From an uncultured Acidimicrobiales bacterium (GTDB lineage Bacteria > Actinomycetota > Acidimicrobiia > Acidimicrobiales > SHLQ01), in NCBI GenBank assembly GCA_937934655.1, contig CALGZB010000269.1, positions 1 to 39,185 of the forward strand: 39,185 nt of DNA, read 5' to 3'. Of this stretch, positions 13,500-20,844 are shown piece by piece (positions within the stretch are counted from its first letter, which is position 1; every line of letters begins with the position of its first letter). Made by a program: the position numbers and the translations under genes. The notes under the pieces were generated by a model. It was not told where the DNA came from, did not search any database, and was given only the letters and a program-made list of their open reading frames with translations.

Positions 13500-14530
13500 G
13501 AATCCTTCTTCCGGGAGAACGCGTCCTCGATCGTCGAGGTCACGAAGCCCGCACCCCAACTGAGGTGCATGGTGGGAAACGCTGCAAGCAGCGCCAGTTT
13601 GGAATAGTCGTGTTCGGATTGGTCGGCGTGCACCGTGGCGGCAACGCAACCAGCGAAATAGGTGGCCCAAGACGCTGCGGTGAGGGAGCGGAGCGGACCT
13701 CCGACGGCGATAGCCACCGGAGTAATTGCGGCACCAACCGCGAGGGCCGGTGCGACAAGGTGGCGAGGCTTCGTATCGCCCGGGTGTTGTCGGGCAACGC
13801 GTGCCTTCCAGCGCCCGTAGTGCCAGAACTGGCTGCCGAGAGCCTTGCGGGTTGGGCGTGGTCGGTAGATCGATTCGATCGATGGTTCGAGGAGGAGTTC
13901 GTGGCCGGCTTGTCGGAGTCGAACGTTGATCTCATAGTCAGAGTTGCGGGCGAGCGACTCGTCGAAGCCGCCGATGTTCACCAATGCTTGACGGACATAG
14001 GCAGGGTGGCTGATGGTGTCGACGAGTTGTCGGGTTGTGGCCATGCGATGAGCTGAAGCCATTCCGAATGGCGAAACCATGGCCATGCCGTTCGACATGC
14101 TGACCGGCGTGGTGCCGAGGTGGTAGTAGCTGCCGCCGACTCCGGCGACGCCGGTTTCGAGGAGCACTTTGACCGAGCGGCTTACATAGTCCGTTGCTGG
14201 CACACCGTGCGACGAGAAGAGGCAGACCACATCGCCTTTGCCTTCGAACGCACCCAGGTTGAAGGCGGCGGCAGCCGACCCAATGGGATTGTCGATGACT
14301 CGGATCCATGGTTCGGTAATCGATCGCTCTTCAACGTATTCGCGTGACCCATCGGTCGACCCGCCATCGATGATCAGCACGTCCAGAAGGTCGTGCGGAT
14401 AGTCCTGCGCGGCGAACGAATCGAGACAGGACTCGATCGAGCCAGATTCGTTGAGCATTGGAATCGCGACGGTCACCACGGGATCGTTTCCCAGGGCGGC
14501 GAGAGCGGGTGTTGCGGCACTGTCGATCAC
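13496..14530 (-). CDS. Family 2 glycosyltransferase, membrane-associated (ExoA-like)
   Basis: 344 residues from a GTG at 14530 with GGAG 4-5 nt upstream. The GT-A fold is visible: VVTVAIPMLNESGSIESCL (about 18-36), DVLIIDGGSTDGSREYV (about 49-65), and GGFDESLARNSDYEINVRLRQAGH near 190, a family-typical acceptor-loop motif. A hydrophobic region at about 255-310 suggests one or two membrane segments, as in ExoA-type succinoglycan transferases. It is first in the four-gene operon and probably transfers the sugar made by the three downstream enzymes, or starts the polymer carrying it. No UDP-GlcNAc 6-dehydrogenase or flippase is in the window. Confidence 0.85.
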   Translation of the reverse strand: MIDSAATPALAALGNDPVVTVAIPMLNESGSIESCLDSFAAQDYPHDLLDVLIIDGGSTDGSREYVEERSITEPWIRVIDNPIGSAAAAFNLGAFEGKGDVVCLFSSHGVPATDYVSRSVKVLLETGVAGVGGSYYHLGTTPVSMSNGMAMVSPFGMASAHRMATTRQLVDTISHPAYVRQALVNIGGFDESLARNSDYEINVRLRQAGHELLLEPSIESIYRPRPTRKALGSQFWHYGRWKARVARQHPGDTKPRHLVAPALAVGAAITPVAIAVGGPLRSLTAASWATYFAGCVAATVHADQSEHDYSKLALLAAFPTMHLSWGAGFVTSTIEDAFSRKKDS

Positions 14531-14625
14531 GCTGCTCCTGTCGGCTCACGGTGGCGAGTTTTGAGGCCTGGCAGGGACAGGAAGAGGGAGGGGATGGGTC
14601 AAACAACGATCGTTGATGGGCCGTC

Positions 14626-14631
14626 TAGTCT
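14626..14631 (+). promoter_or_regulatory. Putative -10 box (TAGTCT), leaderless start
   Basis: TAGTCT is followed by 7 nt and the ATG at 14639. It supports 14639 over the earlier ATG at 14594 as the thioesterase start. Confidence 0.4.
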
Positions 14632-14638
14632 CGCTGGC

Positions 14639-15037
14639 ATGAGCGAACTGTCACCGGCCACTTTCGGATTTCAAAAGCTTGTTGGGTTCGAGGCTGAAAA
14701 GGGAGAGGGCACGGCCTTGGTGACGCTAGAGATCGAGGCCCATCACCTCAACCCAAATGGCGTGGTCCACGGTGGGGTGGCGTACGCGATGATGGACACC
14801 GCAATGGGTCGGGCCACGATGAGCCTGCTCGACGACGACAAGATCTGCGCCACGATTGAGATGCAGGTCCGGTATTTCCGGGGAGTCAGTAGCGGACGCC
14901 TCAATGCGACAGCCACGGTCATCAACGCTGGCCGACGGATCGTGCATGTCGAGGCTCGGACCGTCGACGGCGACGGCCGCCTCATTGCCTCATCGACAAG
15001 TAGTTACGCGGTGCTCGAGGCTCCGACGAGCTCATGA
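14639..15037 (+). CDS. PaaI-type hotdog-fold thioesterase
   Basis: 132 residues from the ATG at 14639. An upstream in-frame ATG at 14594, close after a GAGGGAGGGG purine run, would add 15 residues. The shorter form fits the family length and has a TAGTCT box 7 nt before it. The signature LNPNGVVHGGVAYAMMDTAMG carries the HGG and the helix with the catalytic Asp/Glu region of PaaI/DUF4442-like hotdog thioesterases; VRYFRGVSSGRLNATATVI is the following strand pair. It likely hydrolyses an acyl- or aryl-CoA in the cytosol. Its TGA overlaps the ATG of the MBL hydrolase (ATGA), so both are probably one operon. Confidence 0.85.
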   Translation: MSELSPATFGFQKLVGFEAEKGEGTALVTLEIEAHHLNPNGVVHGGVAYAMMDTAMGRATMSLLDDDKICATIEMQVRYFRGVSSGRLNATATVINAGRRIVHVEARTVDGDGRLIASSTSSYAVLEAPTSS

Positions 15038-15819
15038 CGTCGTCGCATCGTCCACTGCCTGTCGCTGATCGATGGTTCGAACGGCGAGCGATTTCCGACC
15101 AGCTCACGTTGCTGTGGGAGCCGCATGTCATCGAACTCATGCGATGCAACATCTGGCACGTACAGGGACGCAACCGGGATCTCGTCATCGACACCGGTAT
15201 GGGTGTCGCAAGTCTGGTCGACGCGATGTCCGACCTCGTCGATAAGCCAGTCATGGCCGTGGCCACTCATGGTCACGGTGATCATGTTGGTGGGCATCAC
15301 GAGTTTGATGAAGTACTGGCTCATCCGGCCGAGTCGGCCGATGTCGCTCAGCCCGAGCTGAAGAGTTTGCACATCCGCGACGAATGGGGACAGGCGGGCA
15401 TCGATGGTCTCACGAAGTCTGGATATGTCGTCGACAGCGAGTACTTCGTTACTGCGCTCCCTGCTGGTGTGACACTCGAGAGCTTCATACAACAAGAGGC
15501 GGTCGTCACCCGAGAGATAGATGAAGGAGATGTCATCGACCTTGGCGACAGGCATTTTGAAGTCCTGCATCTTCCCGGACATTCGCCTGGGTCGATCGGT
15601 CTGTGGGACCCGTCGAGCGCCACCCTCTTCTCCGGCGACGCAATCTATGACGGGCCGCTTCTCGATGAACTTCCCGGGTCCGATATCGCCGCATACTGCA
15701 CAACGATGAAACGGCTGCTGGAACTGCCTGTCAACGTGGTGCACGGGGGCCACGACGCAAGTTTCGGGCGTGATCGCCTACGCGAGATCGCTCGTCGGTA
15801 CCTCGACAAACGAGCCTGA
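15034..15819 (+). CDS. Metallo-beta-lactamase-fold hydrolase
   Basis: 261 residues. The metal-binding motif HGHGDH is at 79-84 with a further His at 88; LPGHSPGSIGLW supplies the next His, SGDAIYDG the bridging Asp, and NVVHGGHD the last His. The order of motifs is that of glyoxalase II/flavorubredoxin-type MBL proteins acting on thioesters or other esters with a di-metal centre. Translational coupling to a hotdog thioesterase suggests a shared pathway, perhaps CoA- or glutathione-analogue thioester breakdown, but the substrate is not inferable. A strong hairpin lies 32 nt after the stop. Confidence 0.85.
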   Translation: MTSSHRPLPVADRWFERRAISDQLTLLWEPHVIELMRCNIWHVQGRNRDLVIDTGMGVASLVDAMSDLVDKPVMAVATHGHGDHVGGHHEFDEVLAHPAESADVAQPELKSLHIRDEWGQAGIDGLTKSGYVVDSEYFVTALPAGVTLESFIQQEAVVTREIDEGDVIDLGDRHFEVLHLPGHSPGSIGLWDPSSATLFSGDAIYDGPLLDELPGSDIAAYCTTMKRLLELPVNVVHGGHDASFGRDRLREIARRYLDKRA

Positions 15820-15851
15820 TCGGCAGGAGTCGGAAACGAAACGTCCTGAAA

Positions 15852-15894
15852 ACAGGGAATGCGGACCGTCTCATCGAGACGACCCGCATCCTGT
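15852..15894 (+). terminator. Long imperfect hairpin after the MBL hydrolase
   Basis: Three stacked perfect stems, ACAGG/CCTGT, ATGCGG/CCGCAT and CGTCTC/GAGACG, enclose an ATC loop, separated by a 2-nt bulge and an AC/AC internal loop. Seventeen base pairs in 43 nt is well beyond a simple terminator, and no U-run follows. It lies between convergent genes and could work on either transcript. Confidence 0.55.
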
Positions 15895-15938
15895 GGGGTT
15901 CCGCCACCACGTGTCTCTATCTTGCAGGACATGAAATG

Positions 15939-15968
15939 CCCAAAGTGTCGGCTAGCCGACACTTTGGG
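15939..15968 (+). repeat. Perfect 30-bp palindrome
   Basis: CCCAAAGTGTCGGCT (15939-15953) is followed directly by its exact reverse complement (15954-15968), with no spacer. It sits between the ends of the convergent MBL and Crp/Fnr genes. A bidirectional terminator or a dimeric protein-binding site are both possible. Confidence 0.75.
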
Positions 15969-15996
15969 GAGACTCGCCAAGAAAAAGCGCGACTTC

Positions 15997-16043
15997 TCAC
16001 GGCAGTGTCTTCACGGCAGCGCCCTTCTTCACGGCAGTGCCCT
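15997..16043 (+). repeat. Three direct copies of a TCACGGCAG(T/C)G unit
   Basis: Copies begin at 15997, 16011 and 16030; the last two extend to TTCACGGCAGNGCCCTT. They lie just beyond the stop codon of the Crp/Fnr gene. Read on the minus strand in another frame they would encode Ala-Val-Lys-type repeats, suggesting either a simple repeat or a C-terminal tail lost through a frame change. Confidence 0.55.
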
Positions 16044-16045
16044 TG

Positions 16046-16696
16046 TTAGAGAGCCTTGCCCCGCTTCCGAAGCTCGTCGGCATCCAAAACCACGATCGAC
16101 CGGCCCTCTTGCACCATCAAGCCGTCGGCCTTGAGCTCGCCGAGCGTGGCGTTGACCGTCGCTCGGGTGGTGTTGCACAAGGCGGCGATCTCGCCCTGGT
16201 GAAGGCGAATCGTGCCTGCCGGGTAGGCATCGAGCAGTTCGCAGACCCTTCTGATGACGCGTTCAGGAGCCGTCAACGCCGTCAACTCCATCTGGCGAGT
16301 CGTCAACCGCTGCACGGTAGAAGTGAGAATCTCAAGGAGGAGCCGATCGATATTGACCGACGTGCGCCGCAGCTCGTCAACCGCACTGCGATCGAGCGCC
16401 AGCGACGATGCCTTGTCGATGGCCGTCACCGTGGCGGTGCGGGTTGATTCGGTACTGAGTACCGCCATCTCGCCGAACACATCACCCGGGCCCAATACGA
16501 CGAGTGCGGTGCGATCGCCTGACTGGCTCGTCGAGTGAACAATGAAGTGTCCACGGTTCACGATGTGCAGTGTTTGGCCCTGATCGCCCTGGTGAAAGAC
16601 CACCTGGTTCTTCTTGAACTGGGTGCTGTGCATCGCTTTGAGCACCCGTTCTCGATCGGTCGGATCCAGCGAGTCGACGAAGCCCTCAACCTTCAC
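16046..16696 (-). CDS. Crp/Fnr-family transcriptional regulator
   Basis: 216 residues from a GTG at 16696, with GGGAG about 12 nt upstream. Residues about 10-125 form a cyclic-nucleotide-binding beta barrel (QVVFHQGDQGQTLHIVNRG, GPGDVFGEMAVLSTESTRTATVTA, with the FGE...RTA core of the phosphate cassette). A dimerisation helix follows (about 125-155) and a winged helix-turn-helix (about 165-210, LHQGEIAALCNTTRATVNATLGELKADGLM). FGEM and R-TAT are compatible with cAMP binding, and there are no Fnr-type cysteine clusters. It is divergent from the methyltransferase pair, with 107 bp between starts, and could regulate that promoter; no clear CRP palindrome was identified there. Confidence 0.9.
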   Translation of the reverse strand: MKVEGFVDSLDPTDRERVLKAMHSTQFKKNQVVFHQGDQGQTLHIVNRGHFIVHSTSQSGDRTALVVLGPGDVFGEMAVLSTESTRTATVTAIDKASSLALDRSAVDELRRTSVNIDRLLLEILTSTVQRLTTRQMELTALTAPERVIRRVCELLDAYPAGTIRLHQGEIAALCNTTRATVNATLGELKADGLMVQEGRSIVVLDADELRKRGKAL

Positions 16697-16803
16697 TTGC
16701 TCGCGCTCCCATCGTGTCTAATGTGTCCCATGAAGTGACCGTACCCCGGCCCTAAGGTCGGGTGCTGGGTTCACTGCATTCCGCAACTGAAAAGAACCGA
16801 ATC

Positions 16804-17433
16804 GTGCCCGATATTGAGTGGAACAAAACCACCTGGACCCGCAATGTTCCCCATGCGTTCAAGTCGTTCGACATTGACAATTATGGAGACCACTGGGGCA
16901 AGGTCGAGGAAACCCCTCATCTCATCAACTTCCGCGACCGGTTCCTTCTTCCCTTCGTAAGTCCCGAAGTTCGTGCGCTCGAAATCGGTTCGGGCGGAGG
17001 CCGCTGGACCGAGTACCTACGGGTCTGCAACTCGCTCGTATGTGTCGACGTCAACGAGGTCATGCTCGACCTGGTCCGGGAGCGGTTTGCCGAGCAAGAC
17101 AATCTCGATTTCGTGCTCACCGAAGGAACCGACCTTCCAGGTGTTGCCGACAGCTCGATCGATCTCATCTTTTCTCACGACGTGTTTGTGCATGTTGATC
17201 CGCTCGAGGTCTTCGACTATCTCGCCGAAATCCGACGAGTCATCACCGATAAGGGCACCGTGGTCATCCACTATGCCGATCAGGACAAGGTTGGTGCGCA
17301 GAAGAACAAAGGGTTCGCTCGAAACAACCCCCGGTTGATGCGAGCTCTCATCGAGCACTCGGGTTTCGAGATCGTCGATGAGGACAGCAACATCTTTAAC
17401 CACTCATCGGTTGCGCGCTTCGAGCCACGCTAG
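16804..17433 (+). CDS. SAM-dependent methyltransferase, paralog 1
   Basis: 209 residues from a GTG at 16804. This start aligns exactly with the ATG of the next gene (VPDIEWNK against MPTVEWNK); the frame is open 14 codons further upstream. Class I motifs: motif I ALEIGSGGGRWTEYL, the acidic end of strand 2 LVCVDVNEVM, motif II-like VADSSIDLIFSHDVFVHV, and post motifs with GTVVIHYADQDK. A long N-terminal section containing NYGDHWG precedes the fold. The substrate is unknown. It shares about 58% identity over an ungapped hand alignment with the following gene, so the pair arose by tandem duplication. Confidence 0.8.
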   Translation: MPDIEWNKTTWTRNVPHAFKSFDIDNYGDHWGKVEETPHLINFRDRFLLPFVSPEVRALEIGSGGGRWTEYLRVCNSLVCVDVNEVMLDLVRERFAEQDNLDFVLTEGTDLPGVADSSIDLIFSHDVFVHVDPLEVFDYLAEIRRVITDKGTVVIHYADQDKVGAQKNKGFARNNPRLMRALIEHSGFEIVDEDSNIFNHSSVARFEPR

Positions 17434-17436
17434 GTT
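17431..17436 (+). promoter_or_regulatory. Putative -10 box (TAGGTT) overlapping a stop codon
   Basis: The first three bases are the TAG stop of methyltransferase 1; 6 nt follow before the ATG at 17443. It would allow independent leaderless transcription of paralog 2. Confidence 0.4.
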
Positions 17437-17442
17437 GCCAGT

Positions 17443-18078
17443 ATGCCAACAGTCGAGTGGAACAAAAAAGCCTGGACAAACAACGTTGCCTATGCCGAAC
17501 GCAAACTCGATATCGAGAACTACGGCGATCATTGGGGAACCATCGAAACCAAGCCGCATCTCAAAAAGATGCTCGAGCGGCACCTAGCTCCGTATGTGAA
17601 CCCCGAGATCAATGCGCTCGAAATTGGTTCGGGTGGTGGCCGCTGGACGCAATACCTCGTGCCCTGCAAATCCGTCGTGTGCGTCGATGTCAACGAGGTG
17701 ATGATCGAGCTGCTCCAGAAGCGCTTCGCCGATTTCTCTCACTTCGAGTACGTCCTCACCGAGGGATCCAACATCGATGGCGTCGCAGAGAAGTCCATCG
17801 ACTTCGTGTACTCGCATGGCGTATTTGTGCACATCGACCCTCTTGAGGTCTACGACTACCTCGTGCGCGTCCGCCAGCTGGTGAAGGACGATGCGACGCT
17901 CATTATTCAATACGCAGACCAGGACAAGCAGGCTGCTCGCGACAACGACGGATTCGCTCGAAATAACCCTCGCCTCATGCGTGCCATGGTCGAGCATGCC
18001 GGTTTCGCGATTGTCGAAGAAGACATCGAGCTGCTGCATCACTCGTCAGTGATGCGCTTTACGCCTGTCGGGGATTAG
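17443..18078 (+). CDS. SAM-dependent methyltransferase, paralog 2
   Basis: 211 residues, starting 9 nt after the stop of paralog 1. It has the same architecture: NYGDHWG (about 27-33), motif I ALEIGSGGGRWTQYL, VVCVDVNEVM, SIDFVYSHGVFVHIDPLEVYDYL and a GFARNNPRLMRAM C-terminal segment nearly identical in both copies. Differences cluster in residues 33-50 and in the segment before the last strand, where substrate-facing loops would be expected. This suggests the copies act on different or sequential substrates. Neither has a signal peptide. It converges on a lipoprotein gene with 11 bp between stops. Confidence 0.8.
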   Translation: MPTVEWNKKAWTNNVAYAERKLDIENYGDHWGTIETKPHLKKMLERHLAPYVNPEINALEIGSGGGRWTQYLVPCKSVVCVDVNEVMIELLQKRFADFSHFEYVLTEGSNIDGVAEKSIDFVYSHGVFVHIDPLEVYDYLVRVRQLVKDDATLIIQYADQDKQAARDNDGFARNNPRLMRAMVEHAGFAIVEEDIELLHHSSVMRFTPVGD

Positions 18079-18089
18079 GCCAGAAAGCG

Positions 18090-18707
18090 TTAACCGGCTG
18101 CGTCGGCGCACGTGAGTGCAAGGCTTTTGAGACCGGTTGCGTACCCCGATTGAAACTCTGATGGGTACTCGTCAACCCAGTCATCAGGTGGTGCTGCTGC
18201 CTCGAATCCGTAGACGTCGCACGGAAGAGAAATGCCGACTGCTTCGCCAACGTCGAACCCTTTGCCGAAGTCTGGGTGGGCGTCCAAGGTGTCGTAGTTG
18301 ACGCCTACTGTGGCCACGCGATGCCGAGCACCAGCGTCGGGGCGGCCGGCGCTCGTGGCGAGATAGTCCTCGGTCAGCGCGGCGCAGCTGTCGGCAATTG
18401 CGGTGCTTCCAGCGACATAGCCGGCGTCGAACGCGGGGTTTACAAGCGTGCCGAATTGGTCGATGTCGAACACGGTGACTCCGAGATCGGGATGAATACA
18501 GGCTTGGTAGCCGTCATGCATCCCGGCGGCGGCGCCCTCGACCGCCATCGCGTTCCAGAAAACGGTGGAGACGTCGTCCGCCACCGCATCGGATGATGTG
18601 GGAATGACGGGGCGGATTTTTAGCGTCGTAGATTGTTCGTTGCCACAGGCGAGGAGAGCCAGCGATGCGAGGAACGAAACAACCAATGCTTTGGCGATCG
18701 GCGACAT
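18090..18707 (-). CDS. Hypothetical lipoprotein
   Basis: 205 residues. The signal peptide MSPIAKALVVSFLASLALLAC ends in an LLAC lipobox, so the mature protein should be lipid-anchored outside. The mature domain has the repeated pattern G-[YF]-x-x-G: AAGMHDGYQACI, FDAGYVAGSTAI, GKGFDVGEAVG, FQSGYATGLKSL. This suggests about four related helical hairpins, each starting with an aromatic-glycine motif. Cysteines near each unit (ACIHP, SCAAL, PCDVY, TCADA) may pair. I do not recognise a named family. No Shine-Dalgarno sequence is seen. The 146 bp to the divergent gene at 18854 contain no other gene. Confidence 0.65.
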   Translation of the reverse strand: MSPIAKALVVSFLASLALLACGNEQSTTLKIRPVIPTSSDAVADDVSTVFWNAMAVEGAAAGMHDGYQACIHPDLGVTVFDIDQFGTLVNPAFDAGYVAGSTAIADSCAALTEDYLATSAGRPDAGARHRVATVGVNYDTLDAHPDFGKGFDVGEAVGISLPCDVYGFEAAAPPDDWVDEYPSEFQSGYATGLKSLALTCADAAG

Positions 18708-18853
18708 GAAACTGCATCGTCGACGGACTTACCCGATTTCTTGAATATTTTCCCCGATTCTTGGGCCTGGGGGAGGTCAACGTGGTGAAACCGCACCTAC
18801 AAACCGGAGGCTGGGTTTGGTGAATCCGCCATTCCCGTACCATTAATCGACAT

Positions 18854-19855
18854 ATGGGCAATATTCTCAAAGCGACTCTCGACGAACTCGGCACCCTTGT
18901 TATCGACGGGGCAATGGGAACCCAGCTCTTCGATCGTGGCCTCATGTCGGGTGATTCTCCCGAGCCATGGAACGTCGATCACCCCGACCGGGTCCAGAAC
19001 GTGCACGATGCGTATGTCGGCGCCGGTTCCAACATCATCCTCACCAACACGTTCGGTGGCACCGCCAACCGGCAGAAGCTCCATAATCTCCAAGACCGGG
19101 TCTACGAGTTCAACAAGGCCGGTGCCGAGGTTGCTCGCCGCTCCGCCGACGCCGTCGATCGGACCGTTCTCGTCGCCGGGTCGATGGGTCCAACCGGGGA
19201 CCTGTTCGAACCAATGGGCGATCTCAACCATGCCGCGGCTGTCGAGTCGTTCACTGTGCAAGCACAGGGCCTTGTCGACGGTGGCGCCGACATTTTGTGG
19301 ATCGAAACAATGAGTGATCTCGCCGAGGTGCGCTCCGCTGTCGAAGCAGCATTGTCGATCGAGGGCGATACTCCGGTGTGCACCACTCTGTCGTTTGACA
19401 CAAAGGGACGCTCGATGATGGGCGTCACGCCACGACAGGCGGTTCGAGAAATCTCCGAAATGGGCGTCACGGCTATTGGCGGCAACTGCGGCAATGGCCT
19501 CGATGAGATCGAAGGCGTCATCAGCCAGATGCACGACGCACTTCCCGAAGCCATTCTTATCGCCAAGGCAAACGCCGGAATCCCAAAGTGGATCGGCGAC
19601 GAGCTCTACTACGATGGCAACCCACAACTGATGGCCGAATACGCGCAGCGGGCGCGAGCGCTCGGCGCCAAGATCATCGGTGGCTGCTGTGGCAGCGGTC
19701 CGGAGCACATCTCGGCGATGGCCCAGGCGCTCAGCCCCGACGCCCCGCCGGTCACCGTTGCGCGCGGTTTCGAAATCCCCGACGAGAAGGATGCCCCACC
19801 CGATGAGTCGGGTGGCCGTACTCGGTCGGGGCGCCGCCGCCGCAAGGCCGGCTAG
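18854..19855 (+). CDS. Homocysteine S-methyltransferase-family protein
   Basis: 333 residues with the Pfam S-methyl_trans TIM-barrel pattern: [15 protein letters not shown] at the N-terminus, [44 protein letters not shown], and the zinc-binding cysteines in GGNCGNG and [11 protein letters not shown]. Members move a methyl group from betaine, S-methylmethionine or, in MetH, methyl-cobalamin to homocysteine. It has only the homocysteine domain, with no folate or cobalamin modules, so it is a stand-alone enzyme or a partner of a split MetH. The basic tail (about 320-333, [12 protein letters not shown]) is unusual. No Shine-Dalgarno sequence precedes the ATG. Confidence 0.88.
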   Translation: MGNILKATLDELGTLVIDGAMGTQLFDRGLMSGDSPEPWNVDHPDRVQNVHDAYVGAGSNIILTNTFGGTANRQKLHNLQDRVYEFNKAGAEVARRSADAVDRTVLVAGSMGPTGDLFEPMGDLNHAAAVESFTVQAQGLVDGGADILWIETMSDLAEVRSAVEAALSIEGDTPVCTTLSFDTKGRSMMGVTPRQAVREISEMGVTAIGGNCGNGLDEIEGVISQMHDALPEAILIAKANAGIPKWIGDELYYDGNPQLMAEYAQRARALGAKIIGGCCGSGPEHISAMAQALSPDAPPVTVARGFEIPDEKDAPPDESGGRTRSGRRRRKAG

Positions 19856-19881
19856 CACCCGCGATCCCAACCAAACCTTGG

Positions 19882-19887
19882 TAGATT
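19882..19887 (+). promoter_or_regulatory. Putative -10 box (TAGATT), leaderless start
   Basis: TAGATT is followed by 8 nt and the ATG of the sigma factor at 19896. A SigR-type GGAAT-N18-GTT promoter was looked for here and not seen. Confidence 0.4.
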
Positions 19888-19895
19888 CAGCGCAT

Positions 19896-20489
19896 ATGGC
19901 AGATCAAGCCGACTTTGCCGAACAGGCAATGCCGCTCATGGACGGACTCTACGGAGCCGCACTTCGAATGACCAGGAATCCGGCAGACGCCGAGGACCTG
20001 GTGCAAGAGGCGTACTTCAAGGCCTACCGCGGGTTTGGTGGCTTTCAAGAAGGCACCAACCTCAAGGCCTGGATGTACCGCATCCTCACCAATACCTACA
20101 TCAACATTTATCGCAAGAAACAGCGGCGCCCGACCGAGACCGATCTGGGCGAGGTGGAAGACCTCTACCTGTATCGCCGGCTCGGCGGACTCGAAGCAGC
20201 ACGCACGGGTCGAAGCGCCGAAGACCTTCTCATGGATACCTTTGCTGAGGCCGAGATTGTCGATGCGCTCGAGGCGCTCCCCGAGAACTATCGCATGGCG
20301 GTTTTGCTGGCCGATGTTGAAGAATTTTCGTACAAAGAGATTGCGGAAATACTCGATGTGCCGATCGGGACCGTGATGAGTCGGTTGCACCGTGGAAGAA
20401 AAGCGATGCAGAAGTCGTTGTTTGAGTTCGCCGAGTCGCGTGGCCTCTTACCTCGCACGGCTGATGATGGGGTTTCTGACAATGGGTAA
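19896..20489 (+). CDS. sigR: ECF sigma factor, SigR/SigH type
   Basis: 197 residues. Region 2 is clear: [28 protein letters not shown], followed by [24 protein letters not shown], the diagnostic segment of the actinobacterial SigR/SigH group. Region 4 has [41 protein letters not shown] with the recognition helix at the end. This group directs the response to disulfide stress and is held by a zinc anti-sigma factor, which is encoded 18 nt downstream. The start at 19896 gives the family N-terminus; a longer in-frame reading overlaps the previous gene and is rejected. Just after the stop the sequence GACAATGGGT is directly repeated. Confidence 0.92.
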   Translation: MADQADFAEQAMPLMDGLYGAALRMTRNPADAEDLVQEAYFKAYRGFGGFQEGTNLKAWMYRILTNTYINIYRKKQRRPTETDLGEVEDLYLYRRLGGLEAARTGRSAEDLLMDTFAEAEIVDALEALPENYRMAVLLADVEEFSYKEIAEILDVPIGTVMSRLHRGRKAMQKSLFEFAESRGLLPRTADDGVSDNG

Positions 20490-20507
20490 CGACAATGGGT
20501 GCCGACA

Positions 20508-20795
20508 ATGAGCAATGATCAAACCGGAACCGAAGAACACGACGAAGAGCAGGCACCCGTCGCTGGGTTGACCGACGACCCATGTTTCGACGCCGTCAAC
20601 ATGCTCAACTACTACCTCGACCAGGAACTTACCGAGACGCTTCGGCTCACCATCACCCGACACATCGAGTCGTGTCACGGTTGTCTCAAGACCTATGAGT
20701 TTCATACCGAGTTGCGCACCGTCGTTCGCCGTCGATCGGTGACCCGAGTGCCCGCTGAACTCCGCGAGCGCATCGCTCGCGAACTCGGCCAATAA
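20508..20795 (+). CDS. rsrA: Zinc-binding anti-sigma factor, RsrA type
   Basis: 95 residues. The ZAS motif is present: H52-x3-C56-x2-C59 (HIESCHGC), with the additional zinc/redox ligand C26 in DDPCFDAV, as in Streptomyces RsrA. In the family, oxidation forms a disulfide, releases zinc and frees the sigma factor. Start is the ATG at 20508 (GTG at 20499 is in frame). The N-terminal 20 residues are acidic and probably disordered. It is cytosolic, with no transmembrane segment. The C-terminal helix VPAELRERIARELGQ fits the sigma-binding region. Confidence 0.92.
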   Translation: MSNDQTGTEEHDEEQAPVAGLTDDPCFDAVNMLNYYLDQELTETLRLTITRHIESCHGCLKTYEFHTELRTVVRRRSVTRVPAELRERIARELGQ

Positions 20796-20844
20796 TTTCC
20801 GATTTTCGGGGAACTTTCGCGGGGTTGTGGTGGGTTAGTAGTGC

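Noticed and set aside
12513-13607. A 364-codon plus-strand frame over the Gfo/Idh gene
   Set aside because: Shadow of the dehydrogenase and glycosyltransferase on the minus strand, which have motifs, overlaps and Shine-Dalgarno sequences.
14594-15037. Longer thioesterase start at the ATG after a GAGGGAGGGG run
   Set aside because: The purine run is too close to the ATG for a good Shine-Dalgarno spacing, and the extra 15 residues do not resemble the family. Kept as an alternative only.
15840-16045. A CRISPR array
   Set aside because: The repeats here are one palindrome, one hairpin and a short triplet with irregular spacing; there are no uniform repeat-spacer units or cas genes.
18797-19870. 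A 357-codon minus-strand frame over the homocysteine methyltransferase gene
   Set aside because: Antisense shadow; the plus strand carries all the conserved family motifs.
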